In this document: positions 1-9,028 of the stretch, in pieces
How the letters are laid out: every line of letters begins with the position of its first letter
How positions within the stretch are numbered: the first letter of the stretch is position 1
NCBI RefSeq assembly: GCF_001652265.1
Contig: NZ_LWBS01000109.1
Span: 1 to 64,000, forward strand
Reading direction: 5' to 3'
Source of the DNA: Rhizobium leguminosarum
GTDB lineage: Bacteria; Pseudomonadota; Alphaproteobacteria; Rhizobiales; Rhizobiaceae
DNA length: 64,000 nt
Position numbers and translations under genes: made by a program
The notes under the pieces: generated by a model
What the model was told of the DNA's origin: nothing
Seen by the model: only the letters and a program-made list of their open reading frames with translations
Databases searched by the model: none

Positions 1-1
1 G

Positions 2-1525
2 CGGCTGGCACAGCTTGCGTCGCCGGCGTGGAAAGAGCGCGAAGCCATCCTGCGGCCGCTGCTGGAGAAGATCTATCGTGACCCGGATGCGGCGCTGTCA
101 GCGCTGAACGCGCTTTCATCGGATATGAGCATCGAACCGCGCAGGCTTGCCGACGATCTTGCCGCAGCACCGGATCGGCTCGGCCGGCTGCGTGGTTCAG
201 ATCTGATCGCCGACGGCCGTGCGGCCCGCGACGAACGAAATGCCGCGATCACCGCCTTGACGGACCTGCTGCCGCTCGCCCGCGCCCATGCCACCGAGTT
301 CCGAAGAAACGCCGAGCGGTTCGAAAGCCGCGAGCAACAACGCCGCGCCCATATGTCATTGCCAATCCCGGCGCTCTCCGAAAAGGCGATGACACGTCTT
401 GCGGAGATCGAGGCGGTGCGCAGGCAAGGTGGTGACGATGCTTACAAGACCGCCTTTGCGCTTGCCGTCGAGGACCGATCCATCGTGCAGGAGGTCAAGG
501 CGGTCAGCGAGGCGCTGAGCGCCCGCTTCGGCTGGAGCGCCTTTACCTCGAAGGCCGATGCGGTTGCCAAACGCAACATGATCGAGCGTATGCCGGAAGA
601 CCTTACGGATGAAAGACGCGGAGAGCTTACGCGGCTGTTCGAGGCCGTGAAGCGCTTTGCCGACGAGCAGCATCTGGTCGAGCGGCGGGATCGTTCGAAG
701 ATCGTTGCGGCGGCCAGTGCCGATCAGGGGATGGAGGCAAACAAGGAGAATGCCGCCGTGCTGCCCATGCTTGCCGCCGTCACCGAGTTCAAGACCCCGA
801 TCGACGAGGAGGCGCGCTCGCGGGTGCTCTCAGATCCTCTCTATCGCCAACAGCGTGCCGCTCTGGCGGCCGTGGCAAGCACGATCTGGCGCGATCCGGC
901 CGACGCCGTCGGCAGGATCGAAGAACTGCTTGCCAAAGGTTTTGCTGGCGAGCGCATAGCGGCTGCGGTGATCAATGATCCCGCCGCCTATGGGGCCTTG
1001 CGCGGTTCCGATCGCCTGATGGACCGGATGCTGGCCGCCGGGCGGGAGCGGAAAGCGGCGGTGCAGGCCGTGCCTGAAGCCGGAGCCCGCCTGCGCGCGC
1101 TCGGTTCGGCCTACGTCAATGTGCTCGATGGCGAACGCCAGGCTATCGTCGAGGAACGACGGCGCATGGCAGTCGTCATTCCCGGCCTGTCCAAGGCGGC
1201 GGAAGAGGCGCTCACGCGCCTGACGGCTGAAGCGAAGAGCAATGGCCGCAAGCTGACGGGTTCCGGTGCTCCGCTCGACCCGGACATTCGCCGGGAGTTC
1301 GCCGCCGTCAGCAGGTCGCTCGATGAGCGCTTTGGTCGCAACGCCATCATTCGCGGCGAAAAGGATCTCATCCACCGCGTGCCACAGATGCAGCGCGATG
1401 CCTTCGAGGCGATGAAGGAAAAGCTGAAGGTTTTGCAGCAGGCGGTCCGCAAGGAAAGCAGCGAGAAGATCATCTCGGAACGGCGTCAGCGGGCTGTCAG
1501 GCGTGGTCGCGGCATCGATCTTTGA
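2..1525 (+). CDS. TraA-type conjugative relaxase, C-terminal part with two BID-like domains (5' cut by window edge)
   Basis: The frame is open from the first bases, so the gene begins outside the window; about 507 residues are visible. The visible part is almost all helical and falls into two repeats of roughly 240 residues. Each repeat has a RDPxxA segment, an LRGSDxL element followed by a charged helix, and then a stretch around an IP-x-LS motif. This is the pattern of BID domains, which in rhizobial relaxases and Bartonella effectors serve as type IV secretion signals. The protein ends in a basic tail (RRQRAVRRGRG), also typical of substrates of such systems. No nickase or helicase motif is present because that half lies upstream. 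Its role would be DNA transfer initiation and delivery through the mating channel. The domain call rests on pattern recognition, not a profile search. Confidence 0.75.
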   Translation, partial: RLAQLASPAWKEREAILRPLLEKIYRDPDAALSALNALSSDMSIEPRRLADDLAAAPDRLGRLRGSDLIADGRAARDERNAAITALTDLLPLARAHATEFRRNAERFESREQQRRAHMSLPIPALSEKAMTRLAEIEAVRRQGGDDAYKTAFALAVEDRSIVQEVKAVSEALSARFGWSAFTSKADAVAKRNMIERMPEDLTDERRGELTRLFEAVKRFADEQHLVERRDRSKIVAAASADQGMEANKENAAVLPMLAAVTEFKTPIDEEARSRVLSDPLYRQQRAALAAVASTIWRDPADAVGRIEELLAKGFAGERIAAAVINDPAAYGALRGSDRLMDRMLAAGRERKAAVQAVPEAGARLRALGSAYVNVLDGERQAIVEERRRMAVVIPGLSKAAEEALTRLTAEAKSNGRKLTGSGAPLDPDIRREFAAVSRSLDERFGRNAIIRGEKDLIHRVPQMQRDAFEAMKEKLKVLQQAVRKESSEKIISERRQRAVRRGRGIDL

Positions 1526-1664
1526 GTCCATCCGAGAAGGTGCGCCATAATCTTAGTCGTGCTTCTTTGCCTGTTCACCGAATCCGACGCAAATTGAAAG
1601 CTCGACCGCATCAGATCGTGTCGACTTCAGAAGGGCTATTGCCTGAGCTAGGAGAGGAGGTTGT

Positions 1665-1925
1665 TTGACAGACGAGCAAATGTGGAAGCGCGGAGGTAAA
1701 AGGCTTGATCCGCCAGTTCAGTTGATTACTCCGTTTAGCCAGCCTGTATCGTTGAAGTGCCAGTACCTCGCTTATCGATTTGCCCTGGCAATCGGGGCGA
1801 AGGACCGGCGGTCAATCGTCTTCACTCGGAAATCCCAGTTGGCGCCACGCGAGGGTTACTTATACACCAATTGGCGAGGTTGTATCGATTCGACCATTTT
1901 TGGTTCCGGAGACCTTGTAACCTAG
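1665..1925 (+). CDS. small hypothetical protein (86 aa)
   Basis: A TTG start at 1665 follows a good purine-rich ribosome binding site (AGGAGAGGAGG, 1650-1660). The product has no motif I recognise, and its base composition is lower in GC than the main metabolic blocks. It is the first frame after the relaxase, separated by about 140 bases. It may be a real accessory gene or the start of a decayed one. Confidence 0.35.
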   Translation: MTDEQMWKRGGKRLDPPVQLITPFSQPVSLKCQYLAYRFALAIGAKDRRSIVFTRKSQLAPREGYLYTNWRGCIDSTIFGSGDLVT

Positions 1926-2031
1926 TGATTTAATGTAATAAAATATGCACCGGATTTTCGGGCTCCCGCACGTCGTGCTAGATGCTCGGCTAGATTTTGC
2001 CAAGGGTGGATGGTCGGTGGTTTGAAGGCAC

Positions 2032-2055
2032 AAAAAAAGGCCCGAAAAACGGGCC
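2032..2055 (-). terminator. rho-independent terminator, minus strand
   Basis: A perfect 6-bp stem GGCCCG/CGGGCC with a 5-base loop is followed on the minus strand by seven Ts. It would end leftward transcription. The only leftward coding signal nearby is the nuclease pseudogene at 2446-2960, so it may be a relic terminator of a deleted gene. Confidence 0.75.
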
Positions 2056-2279
2056 TCCAAAACCTTGACGCGGATCAAAGTAAGCCGTGTGGCTCGACAT
2101 CAACTTTCCGATAAAACCTGGCAATTTGACGATGGCCGCCGAAAAGCGGTTAGACCCGCACACTGCCAATTGTCGACTAATGTCGTGACTGTCCCGTCTG
2201 TGGATTATGGCGAATTCGTCGAGTTGAACGTGGGGCGAAAATCGAATACGCGAGTGTCAATGCCTCTGACGAGGCTGGC

Positions 2280-2561
2280 GTGGCATTCGGGATCATCCTC
2301 GTGGTCTTCGCAACGATTGGTGCCACCAGCGGTTTCGTTGCAAGCGGAATTGTGTTGATCGGCCGCACGACTCGGCTGCGGGGGCTACGGGCCGTATTTG
2401 TGCTTCCTACCGTCTTCATCGTAGGCTTCGGAAGTTATTTCGCAGTCACCTGGACCCAGCAGAAAACCAGGGAGGCTCGCTATGCACCGCCCTCTGGAGA
2501 AGTTCGGCGTAGAGGTTTAGCTGAAGTACCGTACCGCCTTTCGTCTCTCGGGAGAGCTTAG
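2280..2561 (+). CDS. small membrane protein, hypothetical, C-terminus probably scrambled
   Basis: The frame starts at a GTG and encodes two hydrophobic segments (about residues 3-27 and 37-54) joined by a basic loop, as in a small inner-membrane protein. The frame is open back to 2181 but I see no better start. The last 20 or so residues run over the nuclease pseudogene on the other strand, which suggests the original 3' end was lost at a junction near 2505. I do not recognise a family. Confidence 0.4.
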   Translation: MAFGIILVVFATIGATSGFVASGIVLIGRTTRLRGLRAVFVLPTVFIVGFGSYFAVTWTQQKTREARYAPPSGEVRRRGLAEVPYRLSSLGRA

Positions 2562-2960
2562 TATCGATGATCTCGTACGACCACGGACCCACGTCACTGG
2601 TTCGTTCCACCCTCCGCAGAACGTCCGCCCTCCCGATCCATCGGCCGTCGCGAAGCGCCGCCTGCACCACGATCTGCTGCCCTGAACGCATCGCGTCCAT
2701 GGTCGCGCCGAAGCTCTCATCGTTCACGTCATCCCGTCTATGACGGTAGCATCGAGGCCTTGCGTTTTCAGATTATCGATGAATCCCTGTTCATGCTTCA
2801 GCCCACGCTCCTACAGGACCTCGAGCAGCGGGTCCCAGTGGACTGGCTTGGCCAAAGCTCCTTCCGCAACCTGGAGATCGAGCGCCGTCAAATGGCGACA
2901 GCTCAGATGCCCGATCAGATCATGCGCGCTGAGGATGAGTTGAGTGCCGACTCGCTGCAC
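2446..2960 (-). pseudogene. TM0106-type RecB-like nuclease, N-terminal remnant
   Basis: Reading leftward from a GTG at 2960, the translation resembles the N-terminus of the TM0106 family of RecB-like nucleases: a segment around LSAHDLIGHLSCRHLT, then EGALAKPVHWDPLLEVL, a conserved GLKHEQ helix, and the signature GRADVLRRVE...WSYEIIDTKL...LQLNLYAELL. The frame is interrupted by a TAG at 2811-2813 and by a frameshift near 2725-2732. Recognisable similarity stops near 2505, after about 150 residues, whereas full-length members are many hundreds of residues longer. The gene is therefore broken in three ways. Such nucleases are common on mobile DNA of rhizobia. Confidence 0.75.
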
Positions 2961-3082
2961 GATTCAACTGTAAGGAGTGCGAAGCAGCTTGTCGAATCTT
3001 CGGGCACAGTGCGTCGTCGCACTTGTGCAAGAGGTGGACTGGAAAGCCCAGCACCAATCGAGACGAACACTGCGAGAGGTCG

Positions 3083-3349
3083 TTACTCGCGAACTTCGAG
3101 ACTGTCTCCGTATTTCAGGGCGAGCCGCCTGCAATCTTCGCAATCAAGCTCGATGCCGTCCAGTGTGACTGTCGCAGCCGCCGTGCTGCAAACAGACTGA
3201 TCCAACCTGGCGACACGAAGAATGGCGTTGCCAAGCAGCATATCACATGGAGCATGTTCTACTTCAGGGCCGCCGACGCTATGCGTGACAATACCCCGCA
3301 CCGTGGCAAGCCATTTTCGCTTTCGTATGATATTTCTGTCCTCGACCAT
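3083..3349 (-). CDS. hypothetical protein (88 aa)
   Basis: The start at 3349 has a plausible ribosome binding site (GTAGAGG, seven bases upstream). The product has a basic N-terminus and a C-terminal half with two closely spaced cysteines in DCEDC. No domain is recognised. The overlapping frame on the other strand (3023-3490) looks less like protein. It lies in the decayed region, so it may be a fragment. Confidence 0.4.
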   Translation of the reverse strand: MVEDRNIIRKRKWLATVRGIVTHSVGGPEVEHAPCDMLLGNAILRVARLDQSVCSTAAATVTLDGIELDCEDCRRLALKYGDSLEVRE

Positions 3350-3607
3350 GATCGTGCCTCTACCGGAAACCCGGTTTGCTCACCTCGACCTGACCGAGTC
3401 ACTGCTAGGAAAACCCGTTTAAGAAATCCTTGTTCCGGGGGGCAACCACTCTCGATCAGCTCGATTGAACCATTGCATCGCCGAGATTGAGTACCGCGCC
3501 TGGGCACACGATGGGAACCTGCGACACGCCTCGTACACAAGGGCTTGCGCGAGCGCCAGGACAGGCCGCCGTTTACACGATTGACTGAAGATCGCCGCGA
3601 CTTGGGA

Positions 3608-3637
3608 CACAGCCCGACGAGAAGTCGCCGGGCTGTG
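3608..3637 (-). terminator. hairpin downstream of the tRNA-like element
   Basis: A 9-bp perfect inverted repeat, CACAGCCCG/CGGGCTGTG, with a 12-base loop. It lies about 20 bases beyond the 3' end of the tRNA-like sequence on the minus strand, where a tRNA terminator would be expected, but it lacks a T tract. Confidence 0.4.
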
Positions 3638-3658
3638 TTCGTTGATATCGAAATTGGG

Positions 3659-3766
3659 GGTCGGGGCAGGGATTCGAACCCCGCGTCACAGCTCGAAGGC
3701 TGGAAGCAACCTCGAATACCCGAGGGATGGGGAGAGCGCCGCGCTCCGATTGCGCTTACGCCCGAC
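3659..3766 (-). tRNA. degenerate tRNA-like element
   Basis: On the minus strand the 3' portion contains a canonical T arm: stem CGGGG/CCCTG around the loop TTCGAAT (about 3665-3682). The following CCCCGAC can pair at six of seven positions with GTCGGGC at 3760-3766. Between them I cannot fold a proper D arm and a 7-base anticodon loop; the best candidate, CAGC-CTTCGA-GCTG, has a 6-base loop. It is more likely a decayed tRNA or integration-site remnant than a working tRNA. Confidence 0.35.
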
Positions 3767-4132
3767 TGAACCATTAACTCGTGGCCCTTGCAATTGTTCC
3801 AGATAGGTGGCCAACCCACGAGCCCAGCATTGGCCACCGAGCTTTCCCAGGCTCCGTCGCCGAACTTTTGTTTTTTGGATCAGAGGCGTCAAGGTCGGCG
3901 GTCAAAATCAATGGATGGTCTGGTCACTGATTGCGCTCGGGTTCCGGGGAGTTATCCTATCGCGTGATCGTGACACCTGTGCATCGGCTGAGCGCGGTGA
4001 ACCATCCGCTCTCGGGTGCGCCCATAAGCGGATTTCGCAGGCCTACCATTGAGAATGCCGAGGCGCACCAGAGCGACGTTGAGCGTGCCATAGGCATCAA
4101 TTGAGGCCCGCACCCGCTTCTTTTCCTCGTTG

Positions 4133-4399
4133 TCATCGCTGAACGACAGTCAGCGCGGCGATACCTGCCTCATCGGCCGCACGCAGAAACGCGTCCCAAA
4201 ATTGCTCCGGAGCGATCTGACCACTGATCACGTCGACGCAAGCCTTCACCGCAGTGACATATTCTTCGCCGTCATCGGAAGGCCAGTCCTTGAGCAGCAT
4301 ATATGCGGCGTCGCGGAGGGTGCGTACGATCCTGTGAGCTGGCTGACCGCGCAGAGCCAGCCCGACGGGTGTGAATGCAGACGTTGCGTCCCAGTCCAT
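4133..4399 (-). CDS. DUF982 domain protein
   Basis: This 88-aa protein matches the pattern of the DUF982 family, a small rhizobial family usually present in many copies: a central LRDAAYMLLKDWP segment, then a Tyr-Val...Ala-Cys helix and a C-terminal helix with AADEAGI. The start at 4399 has a TGAGG ribosome binding site. The function of the family is unknown. The gene appears intact, in contrast with the broken genes on either side. Confidence 0.75.
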   Translation of the reverse strand: MDWDATSAFTPVGLALRGQPAHRIVRTLRDAAYMLLKDWPSDDGEEYVTAVKACVDVISGQIAPEQFWDAFLRAADEAGIAALTVVQR

Positions 4400-4797
4400 T
4401 GTCGTCGACCTCAGGTCAGGGATCGCTATCCCCGAGGGGTAATATACGCGTGTATTCCAAAATCGTAATTGACGATTGGTTACCCGGAGTGACCGGGTGT
4501 GAAGGTATGCCGCTGAAAAGGAGTGGGCGCTCTACGACGTCGAATCGGAGCGCCCCAAGCTGCATCGGGCTCGTCTCAATCTTGGGTGACAGCAAGGCTT
4601 GCTTCCGGATGGTTGATGGATCATCGTTGATGCTGCGAGAGACAATCCGATGTCGAGGAAGGAACTGCGGACCGCTGCCTATGTGGCCGCAGCTTGGTCG
4701 ATCTCGCGTCGCGACCGTCCGCCCCTTTGAACCCGAGCCAACAAAGTTTTTGGCACGACCATTGGTTAGCCGTTCTATTGTATCGTTGGAGCAGCCA

Positions 4798-5349
4798 GTG
4801 AAATCGAATGAGCCGATCGAGATATGTGACTGGTCTGCCGAATGGGCGGAGAAATTCCGCGTGATGGCGGCCGTGATCCGCACCGCGCTCGGTGCTCGCG
4901 CGAAGCGCATCGATCATATCGGATCGACTGCCATTAACGGCCTCGCGGCCAAGCCAATCATCGACATTCAAGTATCGGTCGTTGACTTTGACCCTTTGGA
5001 CAGCCTGATCGAACCCTTGAAAGCCATTGGTTATGTTTGGCGATCTTCCAATCCGGAGCTGCCAAAGCGATATTTTCGGGAGAGCCCAGGCCAGGAACGG
5101 AGACATATTCATGTCCGGCGTCTAGGGAGTTGGCACGAGCAGTGGCCGCTGCTGTTTCGAGACTATATGCGCATCCATGTCGAGGAGCACGAACCGTACG
5201 TCGACTTGAAGCGCAGACTGGCTGCGCGGTTCCAAAACGACCGGGTGGCTTACACTATAGGCAAAGAGGATCACCTTTGGCAGATTATTCGCCGTGCGGA
5301 CCGTTGGGCGGCTGCGACCGGGTGGATGTCGCGTGTTTCCGACGCCTAG
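4798..5349 (+). CDS. GrpB family protein (predicted nucleotidyltransferase fold)
   Basis: The protein carries the GrpB signature HIGSTAINGLAAKPIIDI (residues about 39-56) and a later RHIHV element, and ends near the usual length of about 180 residues. I chose the GTG at 4798 because a GGAG lies eight bases upstream and because the frame further upstream has no protein-like character; a TTG at 4786 is the alternative. The family belongs to the nucleotidyltransferase superfamily and its substrate is not known. A second nucleotidyltransferase-type gene, broken, follows at 5398. Confidence 0.8.
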   Translation: MKSNEPIEICDWSAEWAEKFRVMAAVIRTALGARAKRIDHIGSTAINGLAAKPIIDIQVSVVDFDPLDSLIEPLKAIGYVWRSSNPELPKRYFRESPGQERRHIHVRRLGSWHEQWPLLFRDYMRIHVEEHEPYVDLKRRLAARFQNDRVAYTIGKEDHLWQIIRRADRWAAATGWMSRVSDA

Positions 5350-5397
5350 TCGAGAGAACTTGATTTCCTGAAGCCTTGGCAAACTTCGAGAGATGAT

Positions 5398-6002
5398 ATG
5401 GAAGAACATCTTCGTTACGCAGATATTGATGACAACCAGCAACGCTCTCGTTTGGCCTCCCTGATATTGCAGGTTCCAGAACTGGTGAAGGTTCTCCGGC
5501 ACCTGGAGGCGATGAGACTGCCGGACTACCTTGTTGGGGGAGGCGCAATCTACCAGACGGTTTGGAACGCGCTGACAGGACGGCCCCGCTGGTATGGCGT
5601 CAAGGATGTCGATGTCATCTATTTCGACGATAGCGACCTGTCCTACGAGGCCGAAGACCGTGTTATCCGTGCGGTACTCCCTGTCGCAAGGGACTTGCCG
5701 ATCCCGATTCAGATCAGAAACTAGGCGCGTGTCCACCTCTGGTTCGAGGAGCGATTTGGTTTTTCGGTGGAGCCACTAACGTGTTCGAAAGACGCTCTCC
5801 TTCGATACTCGACAAAGACGCATTCTGTCGCCGTGCGATTGGCGGACGACGACCAAATGCACATCGAAGCCCCTTCGGTCTAAATGACATGTTTTCATTC
5901 CGGGTCGTGCCAAACTATGCATTGGATAACCGAAACACTCACGAGGAGAAGGCTGCGAGGGCAAAAACACTGTGGCCGGAGGTACGCGTCCATCACTGGT
6001 GA
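5398..6002 (+). pseudogene. nucleotidyltransferase family protein (PF06042/DUF925 type), inactivated
   Basis: The first 108 codons encode a recognisable N-terminal half with the GGGAIYQTVWN and DVDVIYFDD motifs; the latter contains the metal-binding aspartates. A TAG at 5722-5724 interrupts a segment that otherwise continues in frame (ARVHLWFEERFG...). A one-base loss near 5868-5875 then shifts the frame, after which the conserved tail NDMFSFRVVPNYALDN...THEEKAARAK and WPEV follow to a stop at 6002. Restoring both changes gives about 200 codons, the normal family length. Two lesions with otherwise well-kept sequence suggest recent loss. Confidence 0.85.
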
Positions 6003-6318
6003 AGAGACTGAACGATTTCAGCTTGTATTTGAGTCGAGTGTCGTAAGCCTCCGTTGAGGCCGCAGGTTCGGCCGCTTGATCGTTGAGCCTAGTGCGGCTG
6101 CCAATTCCACGGAATAATCCACCGGCGGCGAAAGTACATTTGTCGAATGACGGTGGGTTCTCAAGAGGGTTTTCAACCCGGTCGTTATCTCCATCCGATG
6201 GAGGCGCGTGAACGAATCTACCCTTTCTCGCGTAAGTGATAACCTTCAGCTAAATTCGAAACGATCAGAATTTCGCTAGAATGCGGACGTATTCGCGCTA
6301 TGATGAGTCGGTTGGTAT

Positions 6319-6609
6319 TTGGGTGCCAGCTTGGGAGATGTTTACGCTCTCTGCCTCTGTCTGCGGGGGTGGGAATTGGGCCTGCTTTCTGATTTCGCGA
6401 TTGACATTGACGATCTCGAATTCCTCCAGGAGATACTCGTCGACGCATGCAATGAGCTGAAGATTCCTCCAGACCATCAGGGCTTCGTGGCACGGGTTGT
6501 AGACCTGCGCTTCCAAGGTCACTCCCGGGAGGAAATCCTTCGAAGCCTTAGGGTGGAGTTCGCGAGTCTCCCTGACCGTGGGCAGAAACATGCCGCCATT
6601 AATCCATGA
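6319..6609 (+). CDS. hypothetical protein or fragment
   Basis: From about 6390 the frame encodes an amphipathic acidic-helical stretch (DIDDLEFLQEIL...ACNELKI...FVARVVDLRFQG) that resembles small conserved rhizobial proteins of about 60-70 residues without known function. The first 25 residues look unlike protein, so the original start may be lost. The antisense frame at 6298-6711 looks like a shadow. Confidence 0.35.
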   Translation: MGASLGDVYALCLCLRGWELGLLSDFAIDIDDLEFLQEILVDACNELKIPPDHQGFVARVVDLRFQGHSREEILRSLRVEFASLPDRGQKHAAINP

Positions 6610-7499
6610 GGACCTTGACGGCGGCGGACCAAGACGCTTCGCGAACTGATCCCAGAGTGCGAGTGGCCGGAGCCGATCATCTAAGGAGGCTGCGCGCAGG
6701 GTCTTTGACACTCACAGGGCTCAAGTTGCCCGCCCGTGTCATCGCCAGATAGCTCTTCGACCATGAGGATCGTGGTCTATCTGCGAACCGGTGACGGCAG
6801 GTGCGGTCGTCGCGCTCTTACACTCTTCTGCCGACGATGTATTCCAGCACATGTTCCCGCCCCAACGCACAGGCACGGCGTTTCCTGCCTGCAGTATAAC
6901 TGCACATTTTATACGTTGAATTTTAAAAATATGTGAGGGGACTGCTTGGCCGCGAAGATTTCCACTTACAGAAGAAGAACAGTCTACACGTTATTCGGCC
7001 GCGATGAGCTGTGTCGAAGATTGTTGCCTACCAGAAGCGCCACAAGGGGCGCTTTGAAAGCGGCGGCGGCGAAGTTGAAACCATTTCCGAAATCCGATTG
7101 CCGTCCGGACCGTATGCTCTCCGTCGTCGCCTTGGCCTTCGACTATGGGGTCGGACGAACGTACATCATTTATTGCTTCGCACCTGCGGTAATTGTCATA
7201 CGATTCAAAACGCTAAATAATAACAAAAATCAGTTGCTTACTCGAACTTTCTCGACTACGTTTTTTAAAGAAGAGTTCCGAAATAACCGGCCCTCGCCGG
7301 CGATACTCAGTGGTCGTTTGACTCGCTTGAGGGAGGATGATGACTTTGTTTATCGGACTTCGTTTCTTCGCAATGGTGCAGCGAGTGCGTGATCTCGTCT
7401 CGATCCGATACCGACCTACGACGGCAATCTGACGCGTCGTAAACCCTTTGTTCCACTTTTCTAAGATGGTGCTCCCTTGTGGCGCGCCCGAGGTTTGTT
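6610..7499. other. no supported gene
   Basis: This stretch contains several short open frames, including one of 148 codons at 6946-7392, but none has a recognisable motif or a convincing ribosome binding site. It is locally AT-rich near 6890-6940 and 7200-7280, unlike the rest of the window. I see no transposase remnant or tRNA in it. Confidence 0.5.
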
Positions 7500-7694
7500 A
7501 TGCAAAAGCAAGCTGTCGTATTCAACGGTCAGGAAGTCGGGATCGCGGTCCCTGTCGAAAACCGCCTCAAATTCATCGCTGTCCGCTTCAATGTCATCGA
7601 CTTGGACAACAGGCTCTTCGACACGGTTACCGAAATCCGGCGCGCCATTACCGAGCATCTCGCGTCCAGCGGTCGTGCGATCACCTCGCACTGA
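7500..7694 (+). CDS. small hypothetical protein (64 aa)
   Basis: The ATG at 7500 is preceded by CGAGG; an upstream ATG at 7479 is possible. The product is compact with alternating hydrophobic residues (VVFNGQEVGIAVPV, then FIAVRFNVIDLD) and a C-terminal helix, which looks like a folded domain. No family is recognised. Confidence 0.5.
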   Translation: MQKQAVVFNGQEVGIAVPVENRLKFIAVRFNVIDLDNRLFDTVTEIRRAITEHLASSGRAITSH

Positions 7695-7979
7695 CTGTCA
7701 GGAGATATTCTTCAACGCCACGGCAGAACTGGGATTGCAGGCTCGTTTATGAAACCCTGCAAAGCTGCCGCTTCACAACGCTGCGCGTTTGCGAGAACTC
7801 AAAGGTGAATATCGCGCTTGCCCCACCACCCACTGCATCCTGATGCTTAGCGCGATGCGGGTTATCGTGCCGTGACGCGATTGTCGTCGAAGTGGAAAGA
7901 AGCTGGACCACAATCCCGATCGAGCTTGTGACGTGCCGAGGACCGATATCGGCCCGTTTGGCGTGACTGCGCGGACGGG

Positions 7980-8219
7980 TTACCGTGGCGGACGCTTCCC
8001 AGAGAGCAGTTCCCAAGCACGACGTATCTTCTCGAGCCTGGAGGAAATCCGCTCCTTTGCGGGAGGAATCAACATGCCGTTGCGGAAATCAGCCAGGGCT
8101 TGGGCTTCCAACCTGGTCCTATCGCTTGCCCCCTCACGGTCAGCGATCGGCTTGCCGGTCTGGCGATCCATGACCGACCACATCCCGTTCTCAAGTGCTT
8201 GTATTTCGAAGCGCTGCAT
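7980..8219 (-). CDS. small hypothetical protein (79 aa)
   Basis: The sequence has a strand-rich N-terminal half (MQRFEIQALENGMWSVMDRQ, then TGKP) and a helical second half (RLEAQALADFRNGMLIPPAKE). This has the look of a conserved small rhizobial protein, but I cannot name a family. It lies apart from other genes, and nothing in the sequence indicates its regulation. Confidence 0.5.
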   Translation of the reverse strand: MQRFEIQALENGMWSVMDRQTGKPIADREGASDRTRLEAQALADFRNGMLIPPAKERISSRLEKIRRAWELLSGKRPPR

Positions 8220-8428
8220 ATTGAAGCCCTGGTGTAAGCGTCCACGTCAGCCTGAAATCCCTTTGAAATCAACTGGGGCGGCGGATTGCTTCACACATAT
8301 TTCGGTGAGATGGTGAACCGCGGGTTACCCGTGGACAAGCCTGGAATGAATCTCCATACCCGTGTCCGCGACGGTGCCAAGGAGGTGTGCTAGGTCCGTG
8401 GCGGCAGCTTCTTTCTCAGGAGAATGAC

Positions 8429-8989
8429 ATGATCACTCGACGCTCCGCCCTGATAGTATTTGCGAGCGCTGTGTTCTCTGGCGGCGTATACGCACAGGAT
8501 CAGGTTACCGACGGCCGGTCTCCAGGGTCGCTTGCCTTCAAGATCACCCAGCTGCCCGTTAAATCGGACACCGATGACCTCGCCTTGATGGCGTCGTATG
8601 GTGATGGCGACTACCAAACGAAATTCGCTATCGAACTGCAGAGCGAATCGCGTGGTAGGTTTCTCCATGTTGCAGGCGGCGCGCGACCCACGCATTTCAT
8701 TTCCGAACTGGGCAAAGCCCTGGAAGCGAGCGATCCTCGCCTTTCAAACGCCAAGCAGGACACGCTAGCATTCGATATAGCATTTCTCGGACCACCGACC
8801 GTCCGCTCCTGGGGAGGCGGTTTCGGCGGCGGCCCCGGAGACTGGTACACTACCAAGATTTTCTTCGGAGAAGATCAAGCCGAGGTCTACTTTAACTTCA
8901 ATCTCGTGTCCGGTGAGGCGGAGTTCAGCATCAAGGACGAGAGCTATGGCAACGCTGTCCTCTCCGAACTGTCCAAGGTGATCTGGTAG
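8429..8989 (+). CDS. secreted protein of unknown function (186 aa)
   Basis: The ATG at 8429 is chosen because CAGGAGA lies a few bases upstream and because the protein then begins with a typical Sec signal peptide (MITRRSALIVFASAVFSGGV, cleavage likely after AYA/QD or nearby). The mature part includes a glycine-rich segment with several tryptophans (RSWGGGFGGGPGDWYT) and an acidic C-terminal half. No enzymatic motif or known family is apparent. It is probably periplasmic. Confidence 0.65.
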   Translation: MITRRSALIVFASAVFSGGVYAQDQVTDGRSPGSLAFKITQLPVKSDTDDLALMASYGDGDYQTKFAIELQSESRGRFLHVAGGARPTHFISELGKALEASDPRLSNAKQDTLAFDIAFLGPPTVRSWGGGFGGGPGDWYTTKIFFGEDQAEVYFNFNLVSGEAEFSIKDESYGNAVLSELSKVIW

Positions 8990-9028
8990 GGGCAATGCCG
9001 ATTCAGCGGCCAATGCCGGATCCACCAC

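Noticed and set aside
4010..4132. Minus-strand frame following the DUF982 gene with protein-like sequence
   Set aside because: The stretch around VRASIDAYGTLNVALVRLG looks somewhat protein-like, but it has no clear start or family and is too short to separate from chance.
4375..4797. Upstream extension of the GrpB gene
   Set aside because: The frame is open, but this part has no family similarity and the GTG at 4798 has a good ribosome binding site.
6946..7392. 148-codon frame
   Set aside because: It has no ribosome binding site of note, irregular composition and no motif; it lies in the AT-rich part of the decayed region.
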